DNA from: Eubacterium sp.
GTDB taxonomy: Bacteria; Bacillota; Clostridia; Lachnospirales; Lachnospiraceae
Length of the DNA: 64,000 nt
NCBI GenBank assembly: GCA_017406925.1
Contig: JAFQXO010000015.1
Location: 1-64,000 of the forward strand
Reading direction: 5' to 3'
A model generated the notes under the pieces. It searched no databases, had not been told where the DNA came from, and saw nothing but the letters and a program-made list of their open reading frames with translations. The translations under genes were made by a program, and so were the position numbers. How positions within the stretch are numbered: position 1 is the stretch's first letter; the number at the start of each line of letters is the position of its first letter. Below are positions 1 through 7,754 of this stretch, one piece after another.

Positions 1-99
1 ATTGTAAACCGTAGGTCCACAAACATACATCGAAACCTCGCCTTCCTTCAAAGGCACAAACTCTTCTTTAGTTCTCGTAAGTGTATTGTAAATTTTCAT
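1..99 (-). CDS. cysS: Cysteinyl-tRNA synthetase, N-terminal fragment (gene runs off the window)
   Basis: The first 33 codons of a minus-strand gene are present and the rest lies beyond base 1. The start [14 protein letters not shown] and the following [10 protein letters not shown] are the hallmark N-terminus of cysteinyl-tRNA synthetase, a class I enzyme that charges tRNA-Cys in the cytoplasm. The Cys of the CGPTVYN stretch is a known zinc ligand in this family; the HIGH and KMSKS motifs are outside the window. An AAGGAG ribosome binding site at 105-110 sits 5 bases before the ATG and overlaps the stop codon of the upstream acetyltransferase gene. It is the third gene of an ispF-GNAT-cysS run, so it is probably co-transcribed and translationally coupled. 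Confidence 0.93.
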   Translation of the reverse strand, partial: MKIYNTLTRTKEEFVPLKEGEVSMYVCGPTVYN

Positions 100-108
100 T
101 ATTACTCC

Positions 109-1116
109 TTAAATCTGGTCATTTATAAACACACTGTCCTCCGGACAAATCTTTGGCAAGCCATCAATCTCAGCATAACCAAATACATGTGCTGTAAGCT
201 CGGCGATTCCAACCTCCACTTCTGGTTCAACTTCCTCATCGAGTTTGTCGAGCTTTATATTTCCATGGTGATACTTAAGTCTAAACACACCATTGTTTTC
301 TTCGATAACTGGGTCAGAAATTTTAATAACTGTACTTCCCATACCCTGGAAGTTCAAAAGTCTAAGAGTCTTGCGAACGTTGATGATACGAGCCATTAAG
401 TATGGCGTTCCCTCATGTTCCAAGAAAGACATACCCTTGATGCTATCATCCAACACTTCCTCAAATAGTTCACCATTAATCCAGATTCGATAACCCATAA
501 TAACTCGGTTTTCAAAGTAGATATCTATATGTCCACCCTCTATTGCGATGATACGATTGATTCGCTTGAAGTAATCATTGTCTCTAACAATGGTAACTAG
601 ATGCGAATGCTCTGTCGAAGACTGTGCAAAAATCGCAAGACGTGAAATATCAGATTCATCTGCTCTACGTGTCATCAATGAGTGAGTTGGTTTACGTCTC
701 TGCTCATCCGATTTCAAAGCCTTCTTGTCCATAACATATTCAAAACCGAGTTTGCGGTAAATAGTTGCATTGACGGAGTCAATAGGAATGAGGTATGTAA
801 AAGCCTCCATATCCGCGTAGAAATCTTTGATGACTTTTTCAAGTAATTCCTTACAGTAACCATTCTGGCGCTGATACTTCAGAGTACCAACTCCGTAAAT
901 GTATGGAATGATAGTCTTAACCTGGCCGACAACCGCACGCTTAGGCACGAGTTGACATGCAGACACTATTTGCTCATCCTGCTCATTTACCACCACGTAA
1001 TTAGTAGGAAGGATGTGCTCGAAATAATAATCCGTAAGTTCCTTCATACCGTGGAAGCACTCATCGTAGAGTTCTCTGATTTTAGGTTTTTCCTCTTGCT
1101 CCAAATATCTAATCAT
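109..1116 (-). CDS. GNAT family N-acetyltransferase (Eis-like architecture)
   Basis: A 335-residue protein with an N-terminal GNAT fold. The acetyl-CoA-binding segment lies around residues 76-92 (GVGTLKYQRQNGYCKELL), followed near residue 120 by the IYRKLGFE stretch that ends most GNAT domains. The remaining 200 residues look like the second GNAT-like and sterol-carrier-like domains of Eis-type acetyltransferases. The substrate cannot be deduced. Its ATG shares one base with the ispF stop (TAATG), and its stop overlaps the cysS ribosome binding site, so it is tightly embedded between two housekeeping genes. Family assignment is firm; the Eis-like subclass is inferred from length and layout only. 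Confidence 0.8.
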   Translation of the reverse strand: MIRYLEQEEKPKIRELYDECFHGMKELTDYYFEHILPTNYVVVNEQDEQIVSACQLVPKRAVVGQVKTIIPYIYGVGTLKYQRQNGYCKELLEKVIKDFYADMEAFTYLIPIDSVNATIYRKLGFEYVMDKKALKSDEQRRKPTHSLMTRRADESDISRLAIFAQSSTEHSHLVTIVRDNDYFKRINRIIAIEGGHIDIYFENRVIMGYRIWINGELFEEVLDDSIKGMSFLEHEGTPYLMARIINVRKTLRLLNFQGMGSTVIKISDPVIEENNGVFRLKYHHGNIKLDKLDEEVEPEVEVGIAELTAHVFGYAEIDGLPKICPEDSVFINDQI

Positions 1117-1589
1117 TATTTATCCTCTAAAAGCGCTATAGCTTGAGACGCTACTCCGAGGCCTTCACCCGTGAAGCCTAGCCCCTCTTCTGTAGTCGCT
1201 TTAACATTTACTTTATCTATATCTATGTTAAGTGCGTCGGAAATATTCTTTTCCATTTCATCTTTGTATTTCATAATCTTAGGCTGTTCTAACATAGCTA
1301 TCGCATCAATATTAGAGATTGCATAACCTTTGTTCTCGAGAAGTTCTCCCACATGCTTCAAAAGTTCAATGCTTGATGCACCTTCATACTGAGGATCAGT
1401 ATCTGGAAAATGCTGTCCAATATCACCCAGTCCTGCAGCACCGAGAAGTGCATCCATTACTGCGTGTGTAAGAACATCCGCATCAGAATGACCAAGCAAA
1501 CCTTTCTCAAAAGGAATCTCGACACCACCTAATATTAACTTGCGATTTTCCACTAATTTGTGGACATCATAACCTAATCCGATTCTCAT
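1116..1589 (-). CDS. ispF: 2-C-methyl-D-erythritol 2,4-cyclodiphosphate synthase
   Basis: 157 residues, the usual length. The enzyme forms the cyclic diphosphate in the non-mevalonate (MEP) isoprenoid pathway. Metal ligands are visible: Asp8 and His10 (GYDVH) and His42 (DADVLTH). The conserved [12 protein letters not shown] stretch follows at about residues 54-64, and the C-terminus carries [14 protein letters not shown]. It is the first gene of the ispF-GNAT-cysS run; ispF next to cysS is a common arrangement in Firmicutes. A GGAG ribosome binding site precedes the ATG, and a small GGCGT/ACGCC hairpin lies in the leader at 1607-1620. Confidence 0.96.
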   Translation of the reverse strand: MRIGLGYDVHKLVENRKLILGGVEIPFEKGLLGHSDADVLTHAVMDALLGAAGLGDIGQHFPDTDPQYEGASSIELLKHVGELLENKGYAISNIDAIAMLEQPKIMKYKDEMEKNISDALNIDIDKVNVKATTEEGLGFTGEGLGVASQAIALLEDK

Positions 1590-1637
1590 AATATCTCCAT
1601 TTCATTGGCGTTAGTACGCCATCGCATAGCCTTAGTT

Positions 1638-1646
1638 ATTATACCA
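1638..1646 (-). promoter_or_regulatory. Extended -10 promoter for ispF-GNAT-cysS
   Basis: Read on the minus strand this is TGGTATAAT, an extended -10 element (TGnTATAAT) about 50 bases upstream of the ispF ATG. No good -35 hexamer stands at 17 bases, which is tolerated at extended -10 promoters. Confidence 0.5.
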
Positions 1647-1700
1647 TAACAGGCCTTTGTTTTGTGGGGAATTAAGCGACAAAAACATCTTTTAGGCATA

Positions 1701-1723
1701 AAAAAAAGCCCGAAGGCTTTTTT
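1701..1723 (-). terminator. Rho-independent terminator of the tRNA-Val/tRNA-Met transcript
   Basis: A short A/T-extended stem (AAAAAAGCC, loop TTCG, GGCTTTTTT on the minus strand) begins just after the 3' end of tRNA-Met and ends in a T-run. The UUCG tetraloop is typical of stable terminators. Confidence 0.85.
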
Positions 1724-1725
1724 AG

Positions 1726-1799
1726 TGGCTGGAGAGAGACTTGAACTCCCGACACCACGGGTATGAACCGTGTGCTCTAGCCAGCTGAGCTATCCAGCC
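1726..1799 (-). tRNA. tRNA-Met (anticodon CAT)
   Basis: A full cloverleaf can be folded on the minus strand. The acceptor is GGCTGGA/TCCAGCC with discriminator A. The D-arm begins GCTCAG, and the anticodon stem CACGG/CCGTG carries loop TTCATAC (CAT). The T-arm is GGGAG TTCAAGT CTCTC. CCA is not encoded. The fold fits elongator tRNA-Met. A CAT anticodon could also belong to tRNA-Ile2 (lysidine-modified), but the acceptor does not resemble the usual Ile2 sequence. Confidence 0.9.
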
Positions 1800-1811
1800 A
1801 TTAATTCAAAA

Positions 1812-1884
1812 TGGGACCTACAGGGCTCGAACCTGTGACCCTCTGCTTGTAAGGCAGATGCTCTCCCAGCTGAGCTAAGATCCC
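1812..1884 (-). tRNA. tRNA-Val (anticodon TAC)
   Basis: Cloverleaf on the minus strand: acceptor GGGATCT/AGGTCCC with one G-T pair and discriminator A, D-arm GCTCAGCTGGGAGAGC, anticodon stem CTGCC/GCAGA-like with loop CTTACAA (TAC), and T-arm with GGTTCGAGCC. CCA is not encoded. It is transcribed ahead of tRNA-Met from the same promoter. Confidence 0.94.
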
Positions 1885-1919
1885 TTTTTTTGAATTAATC
1901 TGCAGAAAACTGCCTTATT

Positions 1920-1948
1920 AATATATAGGTTTTTAGCTAGGATGTCAA
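1920..1948 (-). promoter_or_regulatory. Promoter of the tRNA-Val/tRNA-Met operon
   Basis: TTGACA and TATATT are separated by exactly 17 bases on the minus strand, near-consensus for the housekeeping sigma factor and placed about 36 bases before tRNA-Val. Strong promoters of this kind are expected for stable RNA genes. Confidence 0.85.
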
Positions 1949-1994
1949 GTTATCATCCTTTATTTTTAAAGGGTTGAATGCTATACTTAATCTG

Positions 1995-2726
1995 ATGTGG
2001 CAGAAGATAAAACACGAACTAAATAAATACAGACACGCATGGCCATTACTCTACTTTTGTTTGTATGTACCATGGTTTTTCTTGCTTGAATATTGTGATA
2101 ATGAACATATAAGAACTATCACATATATTCATTGCCCTTTGGATGATTTAATTCCATTCAATGAATGGTTTATCATCCCTTATTTCTTATGGTTTTTGTA
2201 CACACCAGCTGTGTTCGTATTCTTATTCTTCCACTCAAAGAACGAGTTTTACAGAATATGTGCATTCCAGTTTACAGGTATGACTGTTGCTCTTATTATA
2301 TTTACAGTTTTCCCTACTGGACTACACTTAAGGCCAGATGTTTTGCCTAGAGACAATATTCTTACTGATTTAGTGCAAAACTTACTATATCATGCAGATA
2401 CACCGACAAACGTCTTGCCGAGTATTCACGTTTTCGGAACCATTGCAACGCATATATGTCTTGTTAAGAGTCCACATATGTCGGCGTTTACGGTTCGAAG
2501 ACATCTCAAAGTTTTCTCAGGAGTACTCGTGGTACTGATTGTACTGTCAACTATGTTCTTAAAACAGCATTCGGTTTATGACGTACTTGCTGGAATTGCA
2601 CTTACCGTAGTGATGTACATAGTTACATTTAAAATATTCTTTAGGAACTGGGAGTTCCCTGGACCAGTCGGTTACGATCCAGACGAACATCAGGTACTCT
2701 TCTTCCTAAACAAAAAGAAAAAATAG
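1995..2726 (+). CDS. PAP2-superfamily membrane phosphatase or phosphotransferase
   Basis: About 243 residues with five or six hydrophobic spans. The PAP2 catalytic pattern is present in a variant form: LRP at about residue 112, PSIH at about 142 in place of PSGH, and a final His...Asp pair (HSVYD) about 50 residues later, just before the last membrane span. PAP2 membrane enzymes remove or transfer phosphate on lipid or head-group substrates at the outer face of the membrane. The PSxH variant is seen in members that act as lipid phosphotransferases, so the substrate is open. I chose the ATG at 1995. An in-frame TTG at 1974 would add 7 residues but has AAAGGG directly abutting it with no spacing. 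A terminator follows. Confidence 0.75.
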   Translation: MWQKIKHELNKYRHAWPLLYFCLYVPWFFLLEYCDNEHIRTITYIHCPLDDLIPFNEWFIIPYFLWFLYTPAVFVFLFFHSKNEFYRICAFQFTGMTVALIIFTVFPTGLHLRPDVLPRDNILTDLVQNLLYHADTPTNVLPSIHVFGTIATHICLVKSPHMSAFTVRRHLKVFSGVLVVLIVLSTMFLKQHSVYDVLAGIALTVVMYIVTFKIFFRNWEFPGPVGYDPDEHQVLFFLNKKKK

Positions 2727-2734
2727 ACATATTT

Positions 2735-2768
2735 AAAGGGCTAAGCTCATACGAGTTTAGCCCTTTTT
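2735..2768. terminator. Bidirectional terminator between convergent genes
   Basis: A 14-bp stem (AAAGGGCTAAGCTC pairing with GAGTTTAGCCCTTT, one G-T pair) around an ATAC loop, flanked by A- and T-rich ends. It serves both the PAP2 gene and the GT2 operon. Confidence 0.9.
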
Positions 2769-2771
2769 ATT

Positions 2772-3785
2772 TTAGTTAAATCCTACAATCTTCTGAGAAA
2801 TCTTGTAGACAGTTACTGTCGCTCCTCTTCCAACCTTTGTAGGAAGGTTAACGCCCCATCCCAAGAATGTTCTCTTAACGTTCTTGTATAGTTTTGGATT
2901 CTTATCTTGCAAGTATTTCCACAACTCTTTCTTATCCTTCAGTCGCTCTTTAGTACCCTCTCTAATCGAGAACACTGATGAAATAACCATCATCATCATA
3001 AAGTAATGCGTCATAGCCTTATCAAGTTTTTTATTCTTGATATCCGACTCAGTATAGATATCTATCATCAACTTAGTAACTCTATACTGCTGGTCTAGAC
3101 GTCTAATCATTACTTCTTCATTGACCGACTGGTCATCACGACCAATGAAATATTTATAGAGAACTACATCTAAGTAGTAAATCTTCTCAACATAAGGGAA
3201 TGGCTGGAAAACATAAATGTTATCCACATAAAACGTATGCTTAGGAAGTCTCATTCCTGACTTGCGAAGCACCTTTGTTCTGTAAATAACAGAATGCATA
3301 AGAATGAACTGCGAGAAACCAAGTTTCAAATCATCCCATCCGAAAATGCGATTCACAGGCATTGCAGATTTATAACGCATCACCTTCTTGTGCTTCGCAC
3401 CCTGCTTGTCGTAGACAAAGTTTGAGATGAGCATATCAAGACCCTCGTCCTTTTCAACCATCTCTTCTAAGAGATCTAGCACCTTCTGAAGAGCTCGTCT
3501 TCCGAGTTGATCATCACTATCGAGTACCTTGAAATAAAGTCCCTTAGCGTTCTTGATACCTGTATTCACAGCCTCGCCATGTCCTCCGTTCTCCTGATGG
3601 ATCACTCGGACAATGTTAGGGAATTTCTTCTCATATTTCTTTGCAATCTCAAGTGTGTTATCTGTAGAACCATCATCTACGATAATAACTTCCACACGAT
3701 CTCCACCTTGAATCGCACTGCGAATGCTTCTGTCCATATATTCTTCCGAGTTATAACACGGAATTGCTACTGTTAGAAGTTTCAT
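2772..3785 (-). CDS. Family 2 glycosyltransferase
   Basis: 337 residues. The N-terminal GT-A domain has VAIPCYNSEEY at residues 6-16, the nucleotide-binding VDDGSTDNT around 36-44 and the metal-binding DSDD at 89-92. The rest is an uncharacterised C-terminal region with no obvious membrane span, so the enzyme is probably cytoplasmic or peripheral. It should transfer a sugar from a nucleotide sugar; the acceptor cannot be told from sequence. It is the last gene of a HAD-CPBP-GT2 operon, its ATG sharing one base with the CPBP stop (TAATG). Confidence 0.88.
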   Translation of the reverse strand: MKLLTVAIPCYNSEEYMDRSIRSAIQGGDRVEVIIVDDGSTDNTLEIAKKYEKKFPNIVRVIHQENGGHGEAVNTGIKNAKGLYFKVLDSDDQLGRRALQKVLDLLEEMVEKDEGLDMLISNFVYDKQGAKHKKVMRYKSAMPVNRIFGWDDLKLGFSQFILMHSVIYRTKVLRKSGMRLPKHTFYVDNIYVFQPFPYVEKIYYLDVVLYKYFIGRDDQSVNEEVMIRRLDQQYRVTKLMIDIYTESDIKNKKLDKAMTHYFMMMMVISSVFSIREGTKERLKDKKELWKYLQDKNPKLYKNVKRTFLGWGVNLPTKVGRGATVTVYKISQKIVGFN

Positions 3786-4633
3786 TACTTAACCCCCGCT
3801 TTAATTCTTTTAGGTTGTACAACAATAAATATTACTAATCCAAATATAGCTGCAGCAAATGAGTATAGCAAACATAATGGCAATAATACTGTAAGTCCTG
3901 GTGATTGAGTCTGCTGTCCAAATGTGCTTGCAATATCTGAATTCTTCATCAACAAGATTGGAACGGTCACTATGCAGTTTGCTGTGCAATGGAATAAAAA
4001 GCAAGCACCAAGGCTCTTGTATCTCTCATACACAAACACTAGACACATTCCTATAATAAAAGCATATGGTGCCTGCAACCAGTTAAGGTGATAAATACCA
4101 AACAAGATAGAACTTATTAATCCACCAATGGCAGGTCCCATTACTCTTTTAAATCTAGAATACATCAATCCTCTAAACAATAATTCCTCTACTATCGGTC
4201 CTACAATAACAACTGTTACTATAGTGAGAATTGGTCCGCTTCCAAAAATGCCCTTTGCCGTATCGTCATATGAGTGTGCCATAAAAGCTGGCATAAATCT
4301 CTGTAAGATGCTTACTATCGTATTCGCGCTCAATGTCACAAACATAGCGAACGGAATAATTAGAATATACTTTGGTATAAAAGTATTCTCAAACTCTACG
4401 CAGTTATTGAAGCCTTTCTTGGTATCTGAGTATCTAAGCCAAATCAAGAACGGCAACGCTATACCATCTGCGATTAGCAATGATGCTAATGCTACTGGTG
4501 ATAGATAATTATTAATATTTACATGACATATTTTTAATACTAGTACTACTACAATCTGAACTACTACGTTCAACAAGTAAAATACTATTGGAGGATATAT
4601 TCCTCCCCAAATCGGATACGATTTCTTCTTCAT
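3785..4633 (-). CDS. CPBP (CAAX/Abi) family intramembrane metalloprotease
   Basis: 282 residues with about eight hydrophobic helices. The family signature is clear: the paired glutamates and Arg of EELLFRG at about residues 149-155, a YHLNWL motif (catalytic His near 182), and a third helix with LFHCTANC. Bacterial CPBP proteins act on membrane-embedded substrates; some confer bacteriocin self-immunity. The neighbours (HAD phosphatase, GT2) do not identify the substrate. The gap to the upstream HAD gene is 4 bases. Confidence 0.88.
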   Translation of the reverse strand: MKKKSYPIWGGIYPPIVFYLLNVVVQIVVVLVLKICHVNINNYLSPVALASLLIADGIALPFLIWLRYSDTKKGFNNCVEFENTFIPKYILIIPFAMFVTLSANTIVSILQRFMPAFMAHSYDDTAKGIFGSGPILTIVTVVIVGPIVEELLFRGLMYSRFKRVMGPAIGGLISSILFGIYHLNWLQAPYAFIIGMCLVFVYERYKSLGACFLFHCTANCIVTVPILLMKNSDIASTFGQQTQSPGLTVLLPLCLLYSFAAAIFGLVIFIVVQPKRIKAGVK

Positions 4634-4637
4634 TTAC

Positions 4638-5294
4638 CTAGTTCCCTTTAATAAATGTTCTTAACTCATCAACGTCAGCAACTATAGCCTTCGCTCCAGC
4701 TTCTTTCATTTCTGACACTACGCCATAACCATAAGATACACCGACTGAATCGATTCCAACTTCGTTGGCACCTTGAATATCATAAAATGTGTCGCCAACC
4801 ATTAAAACCTCATCCAGTTTTACACCACCTAGTTTTTCAAACAAAAACTCAAGTACTTTTTTCTTGCTCTGGCGTGGACCGTGAAGTTGTGCCCCCACAA
4901 TACAATCAAAGTATTCAAAGATTTCCAAATAGCGAAGCACTTCCTCTGCCATCTCTTGTGGCTTTGATGTGGCTACCGCCAATGTATATCCTTCATCTTT
5001 CAGTTCTGATAGTAACTCTTTAACACCTGGATATATTTTCGTCTCGTACAATCCGATAGGCGTGTAACGCTCACGATAATACTTTAGTGTTTCTTGCGCC
5101 TCTTCGAGAGTCATATCGTATGTCTTCATATATTGGGCCACCATAGGTGGACCAACGAAGTGTTTTAAATTATCTAAATTATCTTCCTCGATTCCCATCT
5201 TCGCAATGGCATATTGTACCGATTTTGTGATACCTTTGCCAGAGTTGCTAAGCGTTCCATCAAGGTCGAAAACTATCGTCGTATAGTTACTCAA
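4638..5294 (-). CDS. HAD-superfamily phosphatase (Gph-like)
   Basis: 218 residues with HAD motif I FDLDGT at residues 9-14 (nucleophile Asp10, acid Asp12), a helical C1 cap, motif II VATSKPQ, a Lys-rich motif III and motif IV MVGDTFYDIQGA. This is the phosphoglycolate phosphatase or pyrophosphatase-like subgroup; the exact substrate is uncertain. The best start is TTG at 5294, because MSNYTTIVFDLDGT is the expected N-terminus, although the nearby purine-rich GGAG is rather far upstream. First gene of the operon. Confidence 0.85.
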   Translation of the reverse strand: MSNYTTIVFDLDGTLSNSGKGITKSVQYAIAKMGIEEDNLDNLKHFVGPPMVAQYMKTYDMTLEEAQETLKYYRERYTPIGLYETKIYPGVKELLSELKDEGYTLAVATSKPQEMAEEVLRYLEIFEYFDCIVGAQLHGPRQSKKKVLEFLFEKLGGVKLDEVLMVGDTFYDIQGANEVGIDSVGVSYGYGVVSEMKEAGAKAIVADVDELRTFIKGN

Positions 5295-5345
5295 AACCCT
5301 TATTTCTCCTATAACTCACGCCCTTTAGTATAACATAATCACCCC

Positions 5346-5374
5346 TTGTTTTACAGTTTCATTTGATTTATAAT
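5346..5374 (+). promoter_or_regulatory. Promoter for the unknown membrane protein gene
   Basis: TTGTTT and TATAAT separated by 17 bases, about 37 bases before the ATG at 5411. The -10 is perfect and the -35 is weak. Confidence 0.55.
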
Positions 5375-5410
5375 AACAAAAGCGATTATTGAAATTGAGA
5401 GGTGACATCA

Positions 5411-5863
5411 ATGAGTCAAGAAAAAGTTGATAAGCGTAAGCAAGAAAAATATGCTCGCAAAAATATCAAGGTGAGCAAAAAACATAAATTTAAAAAGTAT
5501 GCTGCATATGTAGTAGCTACTTTGCTAGCATTACTCATCATTTTTTGGTTTGTAGGTTCTATTACAGGCTGGACAGATCAGATAAGTAACGCTATGCCTG
5601 ACCCTATCAAGAACGCACTTAACCCAGTTGAAACTACTACTGCTTCAAAGGCTCAGGTTGAGAGTATCAGAAATGCTCTTATCCAGAACAACGATCCTAA
5701 TGTAAAGGGACCTAAGACTACAACTGGCGGACAGCAAGCACAACAGGCTCAGCAACAGGTTAGTGTTCAGTCAGGTGATTCTAAATCATCTAAAAAGAAA
5801 TCAAGTAAATCAAGCGAACAGCAAGCTCAGACTATTAAGATAAACGCAGATAAGAATAAATAA
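5411..5863 (+). CDS. Unknown single-span membrane protein with Q/S/K-rich tail
   Basis: 150 residues, not recognised. The layout is a strongly basic N-terminus (about residues 1-28, many Lys), one hydrophobic span (about 31-50), and then an external region of low complexity rich in Gln, Ser, Thr and Lys (for example AQQAQQQVS and SSKKKSSKSS). This is the shape of a type II anchored envelope protein. The start at 5411 is set by a GAGAGGTG ribosome binding site 5397-5404; an in-frame GTG at 5402 overlaps that site and is rejected. It stands alone between a promoter and a terminator. Confidence 0.65.
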   Translation: MSQEKVDKRKQEKYARKNIKVSKKHKFKKYAAYVVATLLALLIIFWFVGSITGWTDQISNAMPDPIKNALNPVETTTASKAQVESIRNALIQNNDPNVKGPKTTTGGQQAQQAQQQVSVQSGDSKSSKKKSSKSSEQQAQTIKINADKNK

Positions 5864-5882
5864 TTATTAATGAGCATAAAGA

Positions 5883-5917
5883 AACTCCGGAAAGATTATT
5901 TCTTTCCGGAGTTTTTA
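5883..5917. terminator. Bidirectional terminator
   Basis: A 13-bp perfect stem (AACTCCGGAAAGA with TTCTTTCCGGAGTT) around TTAT, followed by T5. It lies between convergent genes. Confidence 0.92.
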
Positions 5918-5936
5918 TTTTACCAAATTATCATTA

Positions 5937-7655
5937 TTATTTTTTCTCTAAAACAATTCCGTCTAAGGTTAAGTATTCTACAATTTTTGACTTTGAATCA
6001 AATTGAACACTAAACGAATATATATAGTAGTCACGTTTTTTATCCAATGTGTATATATTTCGTCCTTTCAAGGAAAAGTTTTCAGAATTTATGTTTGTAT
6101 AATTATTGACAACCTCTTTAACAAGTTTACTTATATCAATTTTACATATGATATCTTCGCTAGATCTTTCCCTGATAGTAATTAAACCAATTTCATCAAC
6201 ACTTTTTCTGATACCTTCTGATGTATAATATCCTCCTAAAACTATTTTTCTATATTTTGAAACATCAGTTTTTGTACTGATATCATCAGATACATCAACA
6301 AAAGTGTCGTCTTCATCCTCTTCAGATTCATACTCTTCATAGTAATCATCATAATCCTTAATCTTTTTAATCTGGTCCTCTGTGAGTAATTCTTTGATTG
6401 TTTTTTCGCCTTTGTAACCTGCTTCATCGATTGCATCATATGACGTTCTAATTGCCACTCTTACTTTTTCATCCTGTTTTGTCTCTATCAACATCTTCTT
6501 AAGCCTAGGCACCTGAGAATTAATTACCACATCCTCACAAGAAGCTCCAGGTAATAACAAACCTATAAAACTCAAAATAACCACCACAAATATTGTTAAC
6601 GACAGTACCTTCTTGCTAGTTATGTGATAAATAATATAGAGAACAAAATATACAATCTCAAAGACAAGCAGTGTTAATGCAAGATATCTCCCCTTCGTCA
6701 CTCCATAGTCACTTATTCTTACCCAAATGCTCCAACATTGCAAAAACAAGAAAGGAACAAATATATACGGAAGATACTTTAATACTTTTGCGAGTGTCGC
6801 ATCAACATTGCACAACACATGAGCCATTGTCCATATTACCAATCCAACCACAAACAAGAATGACAAAATATAAAAAACTACATTTGAAGGAACAGTATTT
6901 GTAACGAATATTTTGACGATGTATATATAAATAATTGCAAATCCTAATAAAAGTAATGGTAGCAACACATACATACTGATTCCCTTAGCAAACTTATCTG
7001 GCTTTTCGTTCTTTCTAGAAACAGCCTTGAGACACATAGGAATATAGACACCACCAAATATAAATATTTCTATCCTTATAATCAATATTTCTGTATCATA
7101 TATTAGATAATTAAAAATCAAAAAAATTATTAATAATCCAATAGCTAATATTGCATATATAACAGTAGTTTTAACTATTTCTATAAATGCTTTTGTGGCA
7201 TACACTTCAAAATCGTCTTCCGTACGCTTAAACATATGGAAAACACTATATCCTATAGTAGCCACAGCATATACTATTGCTATTTTGATTGCTATCTCAT
7301 GTACAAGTGCTATATCAATGCCTAATAAATGTTTGCTACTATTAAATATCAAAAATACAATTATTCCAGAAATCAAAAAGGCAAAAACAGATTTTATAAT
7401 ATATCCTACTTTTCTCACTCTGGTTATTTCTTCAACAAACAATTCTCCGATGGCACTTAACAAGAAAAAGATAAAAATTTTATTGAACAGATTATTGATA
7501 CTCCATGCATCTTCATATAAATCTAAGTTGAATTGAATCATTATTGCAGCAGATAATGCAGCCAAAATGATTGTAACCAAAGTAACTGGATACTGTTTGA
7601 CGGTATCTAGCGTTTGCTTTCCAAATCTCTTAAAGAACTTAATTACTTTTTTCAT
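5937..7655 (-). CDS. DUF4153-family polytopic membrane protein
   Basis: 572 residues. The first 380 contain about a dozen hydrophobic helices. Then comes an extracytoplasmic region that opens with SQVPRLKKML at about residue 390 and holds an acidic stretch (YEEYESEEDEDD). The topology and the helix pattern around YIYIVKIFVTN match the DUF4153 family common in Clostridia. Function unknown. A GGGGGTG ribosome binding site precedes the ATG. The acidic segment lies between two conserved halves of the C-terminal part and may be a flexible linker. Confidence 0.8.
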   Translation of the reverse strand: MKKVIKFFKRFGKQTLDTVKQYPVTLVTIILAALSAAIMIQFNLDLYEDAWSINNLFNKIFIFFLLSAIGELFVEEITRVRKVGYIIKSVFAFLISGIIVFLIFNSSKHLLGIDIALVHEIAIKIAIVYAVATIGYSVFHMFKRTEDDFEVYATKAFIEIVKTTVIYAILAIGLLIIFLIFNYLIYDTEILIIRIEIFIFGGVYIPMCLKAVSRKNEKPDKFAKGISMYVLLPLLLLGFAIIYIYIVKIFVTNTVPSNVVFYILSFLFVVGLVIWTMAHVLCNVDATLAKVLKYLPYIFVPFLFLQCWSIWVRISDYGVTKGRYLALTLLVFEIVYFVLYIIYHITSKKVLSLTIFVVVILSFIGLLLPGASCEDVVINSQVPRLKKMLIETKQDEKVRVAIRTSYDAIDEAGYKGEKTIKELLTEDQIKKIKDYDDYYEEYESEEDEDDTFVDVSDDISTKTDVSKYRKIVLGGYYTSEGIRKSVDEIGLITIRERSSEDIICKIDISKLVKEVVNNYTNINSENFSLKGRNIYTLDKKRDYYIYSFSVQFDSKSKIVEYLTLDGIVLEKK

Positions 7656-7710
7656 AATAACACCCCCTATATAATGTTATCTAATAGTTTGCAATTAGAT
7701 TATACTATAA

Positions 7711-7752
7711 AAAAGCTTGTGGTCGAAATTATATTTTCAACCACAAGCTTTT
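7711..7752 (-). terminator. Terminator after argS
   Basis: Stem AAAAGCTTGTGGT / ACCACAAGCTTTT with an A/T-rich loop of about 16 bases, ending in T-rich sequence on the minus strand. It directly follows the argS stop. Confidence 0.82.
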
Positions 7753-7754
7753 AT

